Origin: Kappaphycus alvarezii
Taxonomy: Eukaryota; Rhodophyta; Florideophyceae; Gigartinales; Solieriaceae
Length of the DNA stretch: 64,000 nt
Direction: 5' to 3'
NCBI GenBank assembly: GCA_002205965.3
Contig: NADL03000136.1
Coordinates: 124,001-188,000, forward strand
How positions within the stretch are numbered: the first letter of the stretch is position 1; the number at the start of each line of letters is the position of its first letter. Shown here one piece after another: positions 1 to 11,434 of this stretch. The position numbers and the translations under genes are program-made. The notes below the pieces were generated by a model. That model had not been told where the DNA came from. It worked only from the letters and a program-made list of their open reading frames with translations, and did not search any database.

Positions 1-625
1 TTCTCTCCTGGAAACATATCTAGAATTTCTTCGTTGTGTTCGTCCACCAATTTATTAGTAGGACAGACCAACATACGGTCAAGGCGTGTATCCCAGCGAT
101 CTCTTCACGTGACCCACCTCCACAGAAACTTGTATGCTTCCCAGAGTTGAAGTAGAATCCAAAGGAAGCAAGCGACGTGTGGAAATATGCTCCTTTGGCC
201 AGCGACATGAGTAAAGAAGCAAAGTCGCCATCCTCGGCCTGTCTCACCTGTCTAGTCAGACGCAGAACTTGGACTGATTCCCACCCTAGATGCACAGGGA
301 ATCTCATCTAGTAGAGAGACGTTTCCATAGCTATCCCCTCCGTCTTCATTCTCCACTAATTTCCTAGACGGTACAACTGGAAGCAGTTGCAAGTAGTCCC
401 CGCCAGTATGATGATGAGGCCTCCGAAAAGTGGCTTTGATGATGAAGCTGATCTTGTGTAACTGGGCACCTCAGATCCTTCAGAATTGCGTTCATGTATT
501 CAAAAAGGATACGCTGCATCATGAAAGCCTCGTCTATGATAATGCAGTGAAGATGGCGAATGAGCTCGGCTCTTTGCGATCTCGGGCCGTACCGTACTTA
601 GAAAGCTTTGCGTGCCTTTCACCAC
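1..625 (-). mobile_element. Helitron-type Pif1 helicase fragment, runs off the left edge
   Basis: Reading the minus strand from about 600 down to 1, successive conserved blocks of a Pif1/Helitron superfamily 1 helicase appear in the right order. They are CIIIDEAFMMQRILFEYMN (Walker B) near 490-555, PLFGGLIIILAG near 410-440, GDYLQLLPVVPSR near 360-405, LTRQVRQAEDGDFASLL near 200-265, and PTNKLVDEHNEEILDMFPGE near 1-60. The spacing matches this family, in which the helicase forms the C-terminal half of the Rep/Hel protein of rolling-circle DNA transposons. The blocks sit in at least three frames, so one-base gains or losses separate them. The Walker A loop was not found upstream, and the C-terminus lies outside the window. 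A cellular Pif1 gene is the alternative; the IIIDEA and PTN..VDE.N wording favours Helitron. The family call is firm and the element type likely. Confidence 0.8.
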
Positions 626-1830
626 TATCTTTGTTTATATTCGATCTATCCTTTCCGAGTGATACCGTAATAACATGCTTAACACATCTTTAGTTCGGAC
701 TGTAGTTCAAACTACTTACATGCTTTCGCTCAAGTACAGTTCCTTTTGCATTGACCAGCGAGTCCAGGGCTTTAACCAGTATCTAATTCTGTTTATGTCT
801 TACTTTACCGTGCTAGATGCAGTTTTGCGCAATCTTTCCTTCCCACCTGCCAAGTCCTACGTCGTGGCCAGCAAGCAGAAATGTACATGACCCAACTCTC
901 AGGGTGCCGAGGCATGCAGTGAAAGAGAGCTTGGCGTGCGACCCACTGTGGTTAACTTGGCAAGGTACGACAATGACTTGACCCCACGGAACAAGAGTCG
1001 CATGGCAGGTTCATTGTCGAAGCACGTGAGGATGTAATAAGTCGACTATTCTGGTAATCAACGGATCCGGTTTTCGATATATCGAGGATCTGAAGATGAT
1101 GATGGATGCAAAGAGCGACGACGCGTCCTTCGCCGATTCCACCGCTGCCTGGTAGACCGGTGCCCTTCCTCTTTTTCGTTCAGTGCACGTGCATCTACTT
1201 TGGACTAGGACCGTTAGGTATTTCAGTAGATTAGAACACCGCTTTCCACCAATGAATCATTTTCTTCACTACCAGGGGTGATTACCCAACGCCTCAATCT
1301 CGGAAAGCACATTAGAGAAACGAATGTGCTCGCGAACGGGACAGCTTGATGTTCGAGAAACGCTGGGACAAGATATGCTGTGGCGTATTCTAAGTAACGA
1401 ACGAGAGGAATTACGATTTTGTAGAGGACACCTATCTGTGAAGATCCACGACCTTGATGAGCAGTTGAGGTGACCATTGACGGCGCAATTGGGTCGTGCT
1501 ACCTACGATCCTATCGTTCCTTCGCGCGTCAGGTATAATTGCACTCCCCAAGTTCCATCCTATAAAACAATTATCATAAAAAAACTCATCATTTACAGTA
1601 CAGTGCGCCACATCGGCCTCCATCCTAGCGGCGACCTCAATACGGGCCACTAGTAGTGTCCTTTGTGCACCTCCTACCTCTCCAAACGGGCCCCTCAGAG
1701 CACTCTTTTCGACCCGCCGACTAGAATAGTCATCAATACAAAAGTGCAACACCCCCAAAACCCATGCACTTCACTGTCATCTTTATTCACATTTCGCTGT
1801 GCATGTGCTACCCAGGCCCTTCATTTCCAT
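626..1830. other. no recognised gene
   Basis: Short ORFs occur on both strands. The longest is a minus-strand frame at 1432-1758 (108 codons) that ends in a stretch rich in Arg and hydrophobic residues. None matches a family I know. This would be the place for the N-terminal Rep part of the Helitron protein, but I saw no HUH (His-hydrophobic-His) motif. Confidence 0.4.
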
Positions 1831-2706
1831 TCATATCAACCTGCGGTGGCTGAAAGCGGGCAGCATCGCGTGCGAACCACACTGGTGGCGGGGCAACGGG
1901 TGGGGCACGTTGCTGGGCGGCGCATTAGGCTCAAACAAGCCGCAATTGCAGCCTGGGGTACCATGGAAATTCTCTGGACGCGTCTTCAAATCCTTGTACG
2001 GGGTGCCGCAGCGATGACAAAAACCTGTTCCACAGCGACACATAACAAAGTAACAGTCGCCTAGACGACGCTCGATCATGTTTCCGCAGCTGGGGCAGTT
2101 GCGCCATTGTTTTTGGGCGGCGAGGCGTTGGAGACCGGTTTGAGATTCCTTTGCCGCGTGCTGAGCGCAGGTCAGATCTTTGTGCCAGAGACACTTACAT
2201 CGGACGCAGGTTTCAGCTGAACAGACGGGGCATTGAACCCGGTATGCGAGGTCTTGGCCTTGTGCGACTGCGGGTAGCTCAAAGTCAAACGGTGCGGAGC
2301 ATACTGGATTTGCGCAATAGGCGATATGGTCGATGTGCTCATTCTCGAGGATAAGGGCTGCAGAGGGGTGTACACGTGAGGTAGGTCTTGAGCTAGTTGG
2401 AGACATCTCTGCGGGTTTGCGGGTGTGGCGCAGGTGGGACAGGGGATGGGAAACTTTCTTGTTTCTCGGGCAATCGAGGTGAGAAAGTCCCGAAAGCATG
2501 ATTTGCAAAAGCAGTGACGGCATAGACCTGGGATGAAGAGTTCTTGTCGTGAGATGGGATTGAGACAAATGGGACATTTGGAAAGAGTCGGGTGGGGAGG
2601 GGGGCGGGATGAAGGGCTTGGTCGTCGTTTTGACCAGATTGTCGAAATTGAGCATAGACGCGATGTCTTCGTCGTTGAGATACGGGCCGTAGTGGTCGAG
2701 AGCCAT
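1831..2706 (-). CDS. RING-IBR-RING (RBR) E3 ubiquitin ligase, copy A, frame-split
   Basis: RBR ligases take ubiquitin from an E2 onto a RING2 cysteine and then pass it to a substrate. The start chosen is the ATG at 2706 (MALDHYGPYLNDEDIA), which is in frame with the C-terminal half. RING1 (CPICLNPI, then CRHCFCKSCF, then IPCPTC) lies at about 2440-2595 in another frame. A frame change falls in a C-rich run near 2600 and the reverse change near 2350. The IBR (YCANPVC, CPVCSAETCVRC, H, C) covers residues about 127-180 of the main frame. RING2 covers about 203-240 (CPSCGNMIERRLGDC, CRCGTGFCHRCG) and has the catalytic cysteine in GDC. A CNCGLF tail follows. The main frame has about 291 codons, with no obvious introns. 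All zinc ligands look present, so this is either a recent pseudogene or a gene carrying one-base sequence errors. It is a paralogue of the genes at 52.6 and 55.6 kb. Confidence 0.85.
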   Translation of the reverse strand: MALDHYGPYLNDEDIASMLNFDNLVKTTTKPFIPPPSPPDSFQMSHLSQSHLTTRTLHPRSMPSLLLQIMLSGLSHLDCPRNKKVSHPLSHLRHTRKPAEMSPTSSRPTSRVHPSAALILENEHIDHIAYCANPVCSAPFDFELPAVAQGQDLAYRVQCPVCSAETCVRCKCLWHKDLTCAQHAAKESQTGLQRLAAQKQWRNCPSCGNMIERRLGDCYFVMCRCGTGFCHRCGTPYKDLKTRPENFHGTPGCNCGLFEPNAPPSNVPHPLPRHQCGSHAMLPAFSHRRLI

Positions 2707-3068
2707 GGTTGCGAAAAGAACAAGATGGGCGAGGAGCAGGCGTTTCAAGCCCTCGCGGATCTTTTTTTTGATTGTGTAGACAAGGTCAGGACTCACAGTA
2801 TACTGAAGAGAGAACTGGATATTCTGCACATGTCTGGCGGAACACAAGGTTGCCGACGAGAATGTGGAGGGTTTGGGTGATGAATGAGGAGGGAGGTGCT
2901 AGTTGGGTACGTATTCTCACAGAAGGAAGAAGCGTCGGGTCGGGGCTTCTGCGAATCCTAGGGTGGATACAGAGCCGAAAGGTATTTGGTGTAAAGCATA
3001 GCACGGTATTGCAGAGTACTGAAGAGAGAAAAAAGGTAAGAGCCGGTGTAGCTTTGCATATATGCATA
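2707..3068. other. upstream region of RBR copy A
   Basis: This is the presumed 5' flank of RBR copy A on the minus strand. It holds only short ORFs, and no clear promoter motif was seen. Confidence 0.3.
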
Positions 3069-3175
3069 CATTTTAGAGTAATTTAAGAGGTATTACTCGG
3101 CACCCTGTAGGATATTCCGGGCCACAACCGACCATATTTTTCAAATATTAAATCACACCACATGTACCCCCATAT
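3069..3175 (+). repeat. LINE 3'-end copy (tail only)
   Basis: About 100 bp, including GGTATTACTCGGCACCCTGT and the block ending TTTTTCAAATATTAAATCAC, is repeated nearly unchanged at 17420-17525. There it follows the C-terminal coding end of a LINE. Here the coding part is absent. It is either a very short 5'-truncated LINE insertion or a short non-autonomous element that shares the LINE tail. Confidence 0.7.
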
Positions 3176-3861
3176 ATGCAACGGCAACAGTGCAGATTTG
3201 TGGATGGCCCAATACTGACTCTTCATCTCCCGATTGCAACTATTTCTCAAATTGCATTGCTGTTAGAGCCGCTGAAGAACAAAAAGAACAGGTACAGGAT
3301 ACTTTGATGCAAGATTGTTCATCAGGGGTAGAATCTACTCTACTGTGTACGCCAAATAACAGCAGTATACAGTACAGTACAACTTTACCCAAGCTGTCAA
3401 AAACAACTGTTCAACGCACAAAACACTACAGCACATTCACGGTATTCAATTCTACATCTCCGTAATACAGCGCTGTCAACAGCTTCTGGTGAATCCTTGC
3501 CTCCAATCGACCCTAATTCACTGAATTACGGTCGATCCCATTGTCAAAAGCCGACATCCATGTCATACATCCGGATCTTGGAATTTGCAAACGCTTGCCC
3601 GCCATCCACCGTACACTCCATCCTGCTCCGTTACCATTGCCACCACAAAAGACTCCAATCTGCACAGTCTTGCCCATACCACACTACACCACTCTCCTAA
3701 AACCACTCCACCCAAAATCCCACCCGATCCGTCTCCACCTTCATCGCCCCTCATACACACCCTAACAAAACCTTGAAACCCTGCCCAAAACGGCACCCAC
3801 CCATACATCCCATCCATACAAACGCCTCTACCAAAAAAAACGCCTCCAACAATACCAAACC

Positions 3862-4269
3862 ATGCCCCACTGCATCCAAATACACCACCCGCCACTTTGC
3901 AAAATCACCCCGCCAGGGGATGCACCGCCGCAATCCAGCTCGGAGTTTGGTGATGGATCCCGCCGATTTCGGCGTTTCTGCGACTGCGCAGAAACCAATC
4001 ACTGCTGTTTTGCACAAAGCTCGGATCGACACGGCTGCGTGCAACGTCAGCAATCTCAAAGCGGCATGTGCGTAGGTTGTATGAAACGGATTGGCGCTTG
4101 TAATTCGGTGTGGAGATGTGCCTTGGTGTTTCGGTTGGATTTTGCTGAGTTGGCATTCATGCTGTTATTTTTGGATGGGTTGGTTGAGATCAATTGTTTG
4201 AGTATTGTGTTTGGTGTTTGGAGGGTGGAATGGTGGTGTTTAGGGACTGTGGGGGGAATTGAATGTTGA
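3862..4269 (+). CDS. Cys-rich hypothetical protein (weak)
   Basis: This 135-codon ORF begins MPHCIQIHHPPLCK. In the middle it has a Cys/His cluster (CDCAETNHCC, HGCVQRQQSQSGMCVGC, GACNSVWRC) and it ends in a hydrophobic stretch. The Cys pairs suggest zinc binding, but no named domain fits. It sits where a C-rich block (3.6-3.95 kb) turns into a G/T-rich block (4.1-4.6 kb), a pattern also seen across RBR copies B and C. The start is uncertain because upstream ORFs in other frames overlap. It may be a decayed relative of the RBR genes or chance. Confidence 0.25.
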   Translation: MPHCIQIHHPPLCKITPPGDAPPQSSSEFGDGSRRFRRFCDCAETNHCCFAQSSDRHGCVQRQQSQSGMCVGCMKRIGACNSVWRCALVFRLDFAELAFMLLFLDGLVEINCLSIVFGVWRVEWWCLGTVGGIEC

Positions 4270-5165
4270 CTCGGTTGTGGTGATAGAATGGGCGAGGGGG
4301 TTTGTGTGGGGTGGGACATCGTTGTGGGGATCGTGGGTTTCTTCCCGGGTCCAATGTGTGTCGGTCCGTTGCTTATGGAAAGGGTATTCTGCGAATCAGA
4401 TGCATGTTTTGGAGATATGAGGAAAGACAGCTCTGCGAGATGTGTTGCACGCTTGGGTTGTCCCTTTTTCCTGAGCTGTAAAATATTTGGGATGTGGTTT
4501 GATTGCATATGAAAATGAGAAGATGTCGTTCAGGAGCAAGTAGAGTGACGAGGATATTACGTGTGATGGAGAAGAGCCTTGTGGGCTGCTGGTGGGTACA
4601 GAGATGTCACCATTTGGGTTAATTAGGAGGTGTGAAGATGACGGCGATTGCTTTGAATAAGATGACTGGCACAGTCGTTGATTCTGGCGCGGGCAGATGA
4701 AAGGCGCAATGGTGCGTAGCAGGAGCGGTTGATTGAGTATCGACGGATCAACAATTCAACGTGTACCATTTGAGTGCGTGGCAGGACGACCAGATGGTGA
4801 ATGACTGCATCTGCGGAAGGTAACCTTACGACCTAACCTGTTCAAAAATGTATTACACTGTACAGTACTGTACTGTGCAGTAAGTGCGGTAAGTTTAATT
4901 GAGATTGGCATATGCATATGTCCCTTGCTCGACTAAACAAGCTTAAATCCCACCGCAGCCCTGGCAACAATGCTAGCAGCGAAAATTGATAGAGTACCGT
5001 AGCTCCTGTTACGTAAACAATTTTTCAAAGGTACATACAGTATGTGCTGTAGACAATTAAATTTACATTACACTGTAATTGAGTAAGCCTTTCATTTACA
5101 GTAATCTTGGAGAGCCTGACATTATCATGCTGTACTGCATCCGACTGTAAAGATAAGTACATTAC
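4270..5165. other. no recognised gene
   Basis: G/T-rich sequence up to about 4.6 kb is followed by mixed sequence. A short palindromic TGTACAGTACTGTACTGT cluster lies at about 4858-4880. I saw no coding region that I could support. Confidence 0.35.
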
Positions 5166-5304
5166 AGTTCGAGCGATGGAGACCTATGGGAAAGTTAGAG
5201 CGATGCTTATCCAATGGCACGCTGCCCGGCCGTCATGTCTAACGAGGCATGCCTGCTCAACGGCATTCAGCCGGCCTTGTAAGGAATTTAATTTGTATAT
5301 ATAA
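5166..5304 (+). mobile_element. LINE C-terminal coding fragment
   Basis: Translation gives VRAMETYGKVRAMLIQWHAA followed by a short tail ending NLYI. This parallels 17310-17420 and 23085-23180, where the same region ends VTSNAACLSTGLPATF. It is the extreme C-terminus of a non-LTR retrotransposon protein. Only about 130 bp survive. Confidence 0.6.
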
Positions 5305-5364
5305 TCATCTTTACTTCATGTACAGTATTAGAAGAGGCGTACAAGCCTAGCTGATAGTGTAAGC

Positions 5365-5450
5365 TAAGATAGTTGTGGCACCCATCAGTGACGACTTATT
5401 CCGTAGAACGCATTAGTGGCGTGGATACAACCGATCACATCTGGGTCGAT
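5365..5450 (+). repeat. short repeat related to the insert at 34221-34382
   Basis: The stretch running from CCCATCAGTGACGACTTATT to CCGATCACATC resembles the second half of the small insertion in the 5' LTR at 34.2-34.4 kb, at roughly three quarters identity by eye. The hairpin part of that element is missing here. Confidence 0.5.
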
Positions 5451-5751
5451 TTCAATTGTAAGAGTACGATATGCAAAATTTAAAGATTTTTATATTAATA
5501 CGTTTCTGGATTGCTTTTTTAACCCTTAATCGAACTGTCAGATTATTCTTTTAAATTAGGATGATGTTGAGACTTTTTAGTTTTTATCGCGGTGGTTTTA
5601 TTCCCACCTACATTTAGAGACTGAAGGGAATAGAAAGCAAACGGCCAAAAAGAGATTTCGTTGTCCTTAATTAATTAACACAAGGAAGACCGCGCGTTTG
5701 AAAAGAGAGATCTCTGTAGGAGATAAGCTCTTTCCGTTCCCACCTTCACTT

Positions 5752-5980
5752 TGTAACAACTGACAGCGCTCCTATCTGACAGTGATATTAGTCCTACATG
5801 ATCAATTAGAATCTCTATTGGTCAGCCTTTAATTAGACAACCTGAAAGGTCGTATTGGTATCATCCAGGCCTTACATATTTGGGTTGAGTAAAGGCAAAG
5901 CTCTGAGGGTGGAGACTCTCACGAGCTACAGTGCCCATCGGTGTGTTTTGTTGAATCAGAATCAGGCTAGAGGTGCATCA
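5752..5980 (+). repeat. 5' LTR of the gypsy element
   Basis: 229 bp starting TGTAACAACTG and ending GAGGTGCATCA. It is matched along its whole length by the 3' LTR. No standard tRNA primer-binding site was recognised just downstream. Confidence 0.95.
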
Positions 5981-8900
5981 GTAATTACTGCGCGCATTTG
6001 ACCGCAGTCTGACAAGATTCAACCGCGATGGGGAGTTATCCTATTCGTCTAAGCAGACAATTCGTCAAACAATACTGTCCAATTTAGAGGCGCCAAGACT
6101 CGAAGGAGTGGCACGGAAGCACTTCACGGCATTCCAGAAACGCCGAGAGCTGTATGAGAAGCAATTGGAGGAGAAAAATCGAGAGCCAGGTGTTACCATT
6201 ACCCCTACATCGTACAAAGCCTCTATAGATGACTCCATTCTCAAGATTTTCATTACAGCGGAATGGATAACAGCAAAGACAGTTGACGAGGTCACTGAAG
6301 ACCAGCTCCGTAAATGTATCAAAGACAGAGCTAGCTTCAAACCAGGGGTAATGATTTAGTGAGGATCGAAAATGTCATTAGTATAGTCAAGATGGACTTG
6401 ACGATACAAGAGGCTGACGAACGAGTCTGGACGCTCCACCACCAGTACATAACTGCACTGGAAGGAGCCGGATTGCAAGAACTACCGGTCCAGAAGCCTC
6501 ACATATCAATAAAGCACATTCTTCGGCGCATAAAGCCAGCTAGGCTGCGCAATAGAATGAAGAACATTGTGGAATGGCGCAAGGATGAGGGATTCGAAAA
6601 GAAAGACTTCGGCGCCTTCATGCGGGAATTAGCAACGCAAGCCCGGAGACTCGAAGAGGAACAGGAGACCGAGAAGTCACACGGAAGTGATGATGAGGAC
6701 TCCAGCAGTTCATCTACAGTGGGTCGGGGCCGGCCTAAATCCCGTAAACACAAGAGCAGTAAAAGGCAACGAGATCGAAACGATAGAGCTGACTATGAGG
6801 GTGATGCCAAGGTCAAGCCTCGTAAGAAGTCCAAGCCGGACAGAGAGCTACCGCCGTGTTTGAACCCGGCCTGTAATAAGCGTCATTTCATCTCGGACTG
6901 CCTCATTACATCCCAGGAGGATAAGAGTAGACTCCGGAAAGAGTACCGAGACCGCAAGCAGAAGGAGCGGAAGGATGACAAAAGTAAGAACGGAGGCGGT
7001 GTGAGGCATGGGTCTGTCCGGCGCTTTGGCGCAAAGGAAATTGACTCCACTCCTCTCTGTTCAGTGCTTCCTTCTGTGACGGTGCAGTGGAGACTGTGGT
7101 ACTTGGCGATCAAGGGTCAGACACGAATGTTATTCCAGCTGTAATTATGATGAAATCAAAAGGGCTAATCCTAGCTGTAAGGTGACCAAACTGTGCCCGC
7201 CACATATTTATTCTGGAATTTCGGCCACTGACCCTGCCAAGCCGGCGGATAACAATGCAAGCGACCTTGTTTGTACAGAGCAAACGACTCTGGACGTCAG
7301 TCTACGCATAAGGCACGGCACAAAGCTTGTGCTCCGCGGTATCATGTGGAAGATGGCAAATGCGGACATTGACTACGTCATTATCGGGAGGCCGGTGCTG
7401 GAATCGCTGGGGTGTGATAACAAGGCCATCCTAGCAGCAGCGTGCGACCAGCACGATGGGATTATCAATGTGCCTGATGCTTTAAAGGAAATGGACGCCA
7501 AGCGGCGCCCAACCCAAGCCGGGAAAATCGCCTCTCTCCTCCAACCTGGTGTGTTTCATAGCAGTGCAACTGAGGGCGATGACGGGCTCCAGGATACCAA
7601 CGTGTATATTGACCTGGGGGACGACGATCAGGAGGTTATAGATGCAGGCATTGCAGCCTAGTCTCCCAAGCGAAGGAGAATGGCATGTCCGAAAAGGGCG
7701 TGCAGGAATTGAGTGGGCTTGTTGAGGAATTTAAGCCGGTTTTCGACTGAGGCTGGGGAAATCCGACCCAGCCCTTGTTCCGCCGATGAGGATCAAGCTC
7801 GATCCTGCTAAGCGACCGGTGAAGGTTAAGGCTCGGCGCTACCCAGCGCCGCAGCGCGCCTTCCTCAATGCTTACGTAGCGAAGCTTGTCGAGTTAGGTA
7901 TCTGGATACCTAACCCACAAGCTGAGTGGCAAGCGGCACCATTACTTGTGCCCAAGGTGGGCTCAAAGGCCAAGTTTAGGTGTGCTATTGATTTACGACC
8001 CGTCAATGCGGCTACAATGAAGCAGGCGTGGCCAATGCCACACTTGGATTCGAAGTACAAGACTTCGCAGGTAGTACATGCTTCTCCGTTATTGATTTCG
8101 TACATGGGTATTGGCAACTACCACTGCATCCGGATTCCTACACCGCATGTGGAATTATATGCCCTGATGGCACCTACTCTTCGACCCGGGTGATACCAGG
8201 TCTCACCAACGCTGCCGCTCACTTTCAATCGTCAGTTGAGCCTTTGTTCAAGGATTTGCGATCTAATCTGAAGGCGTGGATTGACGATTTCAACCTCCAT
8301 GCAAGAGTGAGACAGCTCTGCTTCGACTACTACGGCAATTTTTCCAGATATGTATGGATAACAATCTACTTATCTCTGCCAAAAAGAGCACTCTCTTTGC
8401 CAAGGAGATCCGATGGTGCGGACGCATTGTCAATGGTGATGGCTTCACCATGGACCCTGCCAACGTCGAGGGTCTTAAAGACATGCCCCCCTCAATCCGC
8501 TGATGAGCTATGTGAATTTATCCACTGTTGCCGCTGGATGGCAACTGTAATACCGGACTTTGACCGACGTGTCGCACCGCTGAATGCTGTGCTTGAAATG
8601 GCCTATACCAAGGCTGGAAAACGTAAGAAGCGTGCCATTAAAGGATTGCCTCTGCACACGCTGTCTTGGGGCCGTGAGGAAGCCACAGCATTCCAGGGAT
8701 TACAAGACAGCTTGCGCGATGCAGTCCGTTTAGCTTATCCTAAGCAAGGAAAAGCGATATGTGTTTACACAGACGCGTCCAACAACCACTGGTCGGGCGT
8801 GGTGACGCAGACGGATCCGGAGAATCTACATAAACCAATATGGGAACAGCAGCATGAGCCACTGGCATTCTTAGGAGGTACATTTAAAGACTCTCAGGTA

Positions 8901-10804
8901 AATTGGACAACCTATGAACAGGAGGGCTATGCAATCGTGAAGACGTTTGACAAGCTAGACTACATTTTCCTAGATGATATCCCGGTGCACGTGTTCACCG
9001 ATCATAGGAACCTGTTGTTTGTCTTTGCGCCTCTGGCCTGGAGCCTACACTAGGACGTCATGTCGTTGCCAAGGTACAAAGGTGGGCTGTATTCCTGTCC
9101 CGATTCCAATACTGTATCGAGCATGTAGCTGGGCATGACAACGTATGTGCCGACATGTTAACGAGATGGACGCGAGGCTACCGCAAGAATGATCTCAGCA
9201 CACGGAGAGTGTGCAGCCATAGTGGAAGCCCTCAAACAAGTGGCTCCACCAACAGATGAGATCGATGGCCAACATGGATGCGTTCCGTGAGTCTCAAGCA
9301 AAGCATGGGACCCCGAGGGACCTCAACCAGATGATGACGGTGTGTAAGGATAATGGACGCATTATCATTCCCTCAGAGGATACTGAGCTAAAAATGAAGG
9401 TTCTGATACTATCCCACGCTGGAGCTGTTGGGCATCGAGGTCATGATGCTACTGAAAGCATTCTAAAGGAGCACTTTATATGGAAGGGACTCGCTCGGGA
9501 TGTTAGCGAATTCGTTAATAGCTGTCTACACTGCATCGTAACTCGAACTGGCGACACTATACCTAGACCACTCGGATCTAGCCTCCATGGTCAAAGACCA
9601 AATGAGTAGTCCACTTCGACTACCTTTACATGGGCGAAAGTGTGAGCGATTTGAAGTATATATTGATCATCAGAGATGACTTGAGTTCTTTCGTCTGGCT
9701 GTGGCCAACGGCCCGTGCGACCAGCGAAGCCGCCGCTGATGCCATCGCCACATGGATCGCTACCTTTGGAGTAATGGATTGGTTTGTATCTGATCAGGGC
9801 CACACTTCAAAAACGAACTGTTTAGGCTGCTGGCATCAGAGTTAAGAATCAGCCATCACTTCACAACGGCTTATTCGCCGTGGGCTAACGGAACCGTGGA
9901 GCGCGCTTGCCGCGAGGTACTGCGAGCATGCAAGGCCTTACTCCATGAGTTTAGACTAAGTGTTCAGGACTGGCCATCTGTAACGGAATGTGTTCAGAGT
10001 GTGTTGAATCATGCACCACTCAAGCGCCTAGGGACTCGGCCGGGCCAATCAGGTGTTTACCTAACACCACTCGAGGTTTTTACAGGCCACAAACCTTCCC
10101 GTCCACTACTACAAGCCCTGCCGGTTGACAAGTACCTGTTGTTACCGCGTTTATCTGAGGTTCGAGCACGCCAGCTCATTGACATCGAGCGAACACATAT
10201 AGCCGTCGACCGACTGCACCGTGAGGTCAGTACTACCGTGTCGAAAAAGCGAAAGCATTCTATCGAACGTCACAATGCTCGCACGGGTATCCTACCTGTG
10301 TCATTTGAAATCGGTGATTTTGTGTTGGTTCGACACCCAGTCAAGCAAGGCATAAGTTACAGCTTAAGTGGCGAGGTCCTCGGCAGGTAGTTGGAGCTAA
10401 ATCTACTTGGGTTTATGAAGTTCGTGACTTAGTCAAGCACGAGACTGAAGTTGTGCATGCTCGACGGATAGTACTGTACCGAGCCAAGCTACAGGATCAG
10501 ACCGTCGATCCGCTGCTGCTCAGGTTTGCTGAACATTCTGAAACAACATATCAGAATGCTAAGAACTTGCGGGACATCCGCTTGCAGCACGACAACATCC
10601 AGATCCTAGTTGAATGGCAGGGACTACCGGATCAGATTGATCAGACATGGGAGCCGATCGAAGTGGTACATGAAGATCTACCCGGACTCCTAGAGGACTT
10701 CCTGTGCAGTTCAGGGAAAAGGGCCTTGAAGCAAAGGGCTAAAAGGCTCTGTCAATTCTCTGATGAATGAACGTACTGTGAACTTGCATACCTTCATGGG
10801 GCCG

Positions 10805-11030
10805 TGTAACAACTGACAGCGCTCCTATCTGACAGTGATATTAGTCCTACATGATCAATTAGAATCTCTATTGTCAGCCTTTAATTAGACAACCTGAAAG
10901 GTCGTATTGGTATCATCCAGGCTTACATATTTGGGTTGAGTAAAGGCAAAGCTCTGAGGGTGGAGACTCTCACGAGCTACAGTGCCCATCGTGTGTTTTG
11001 TTGAATCAGAATCAGGCTAGAGGTGCATCA
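10805..11030 (+). repeat. 3' LTR of the gypsy element
   Basis: 226 bp. It differs from the 5' copy only by a few one-base length differences in short runs of the same base, with no substitution seen by eye. ACTT follows immediately and matches the ACTT before the 5' LTR. Confidence 0.95.
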
Positions 11031-11032
11031 AC

Positions 11033-11434
11033 TTACCCCACCCTTCCAATCCCCAACTGCTCTATCACCTTTTCCCTTGCAATTTCATGGATCCTGACGT
11101 TTGAAAAGCCGAAGACATTGAAAACAACGCAAAAGAAACGAAACTTCAGGGCATTCCATCCGCTGTAGAAGACGATCACTACGACCATGACGAAGAAATA
11201 ACTCCAAGTGATGGATTCTAAGTGTAACGTCGGCCAATGAAACAAACGATTTAACTTAAAGTGACAAGTATGCGACTCAAAGCGCTGAGGACACCTACAA
11301 ACACCGGATTCTTTTGTGTACATGCAAACCAAGTTACAGTAGTGATGATCAAAACAGATGGCGCCAGCATTTGCATGCTTTACAGAAGCCAAACGAGTGG
11401 CTTTTGTCCAACACATGATTTTTGCGTTGACCAC
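11033..11434 (-). CDS. hypothetical Cys-rich protein with a hydrophobic segment
   Basis: A 133-codon minus-strand ORF starts at the ATG at 11434. It has a Cys/His-rich N-terminal half (CFDHHYCNLVCMY, GVCRCPQRF) and then a long hydrophobic stretch (WSYFFVMVVVIVFYSG, then FRFFCVVFNVFGF) that could be one or two membrane segments. A charged tail follows. An overlapping minus-strand frame at 11349-11564 adds CNLCGQRKNHVLDKSH and FCKACKC. The combination loosely recalls a DHHC palmitoyltransferase, but the spacing is wrong and I do not call it one. The ORF ends at GGGGTAAGT, a good 5' splice-site match. The gypsy element sits exactly there, so this could be an exon cut from its 3' partner. Confidence 0.35.
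   Translation of the reverse strand: MVNAKIMCWTKATRLASVKHANAGAICFDHHYCNLVCMYTKESGVCRCPQRFESHTCHFKLNRLFHWPTLHLESITWSYFFVMVVVIVFYSGWNALKFRFFCVVFNVFGFSNVRIHEIAREKVIEQLGIGRVG

Larger units (their letters stand above)
5748..11034 (+). mobile_element. Ty3/gypsy LTR retrotransposon (young, internally broken)
   Basis: The element has 229- and 226-bp LTRs beginning TGTAACAACTGACAG and ending GGTGCATCA. A 4-bp target duplication ACTT flanks it. Parts in order are: gag (about 6.1-7.1 kb) with a charged Ser/Lys-rich middle and a knuckle CLNPACNKRHFISDC; a protease region (7.2-7.65 kb); reverse transcriptase (7.8-8.5 kb, with GYWQLPLHPDS and WIDDF); RNase H (8.7-9.05 kb); and integrase (9.25-10.4 kb) with an HHCC zinc part and a core containing SPWANGTVERACRE. 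A chromodomain-like tail (VEWQGLPDQIDQTWEPIEVV) lies near 10.6-10.7 kb. The LTRs are almost identical, so the insertion is very recent. The reading frame nevertheless looks broken in several places, about six to eight. The style recalls oomycete gypsy elements. Confidence 0.93.
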
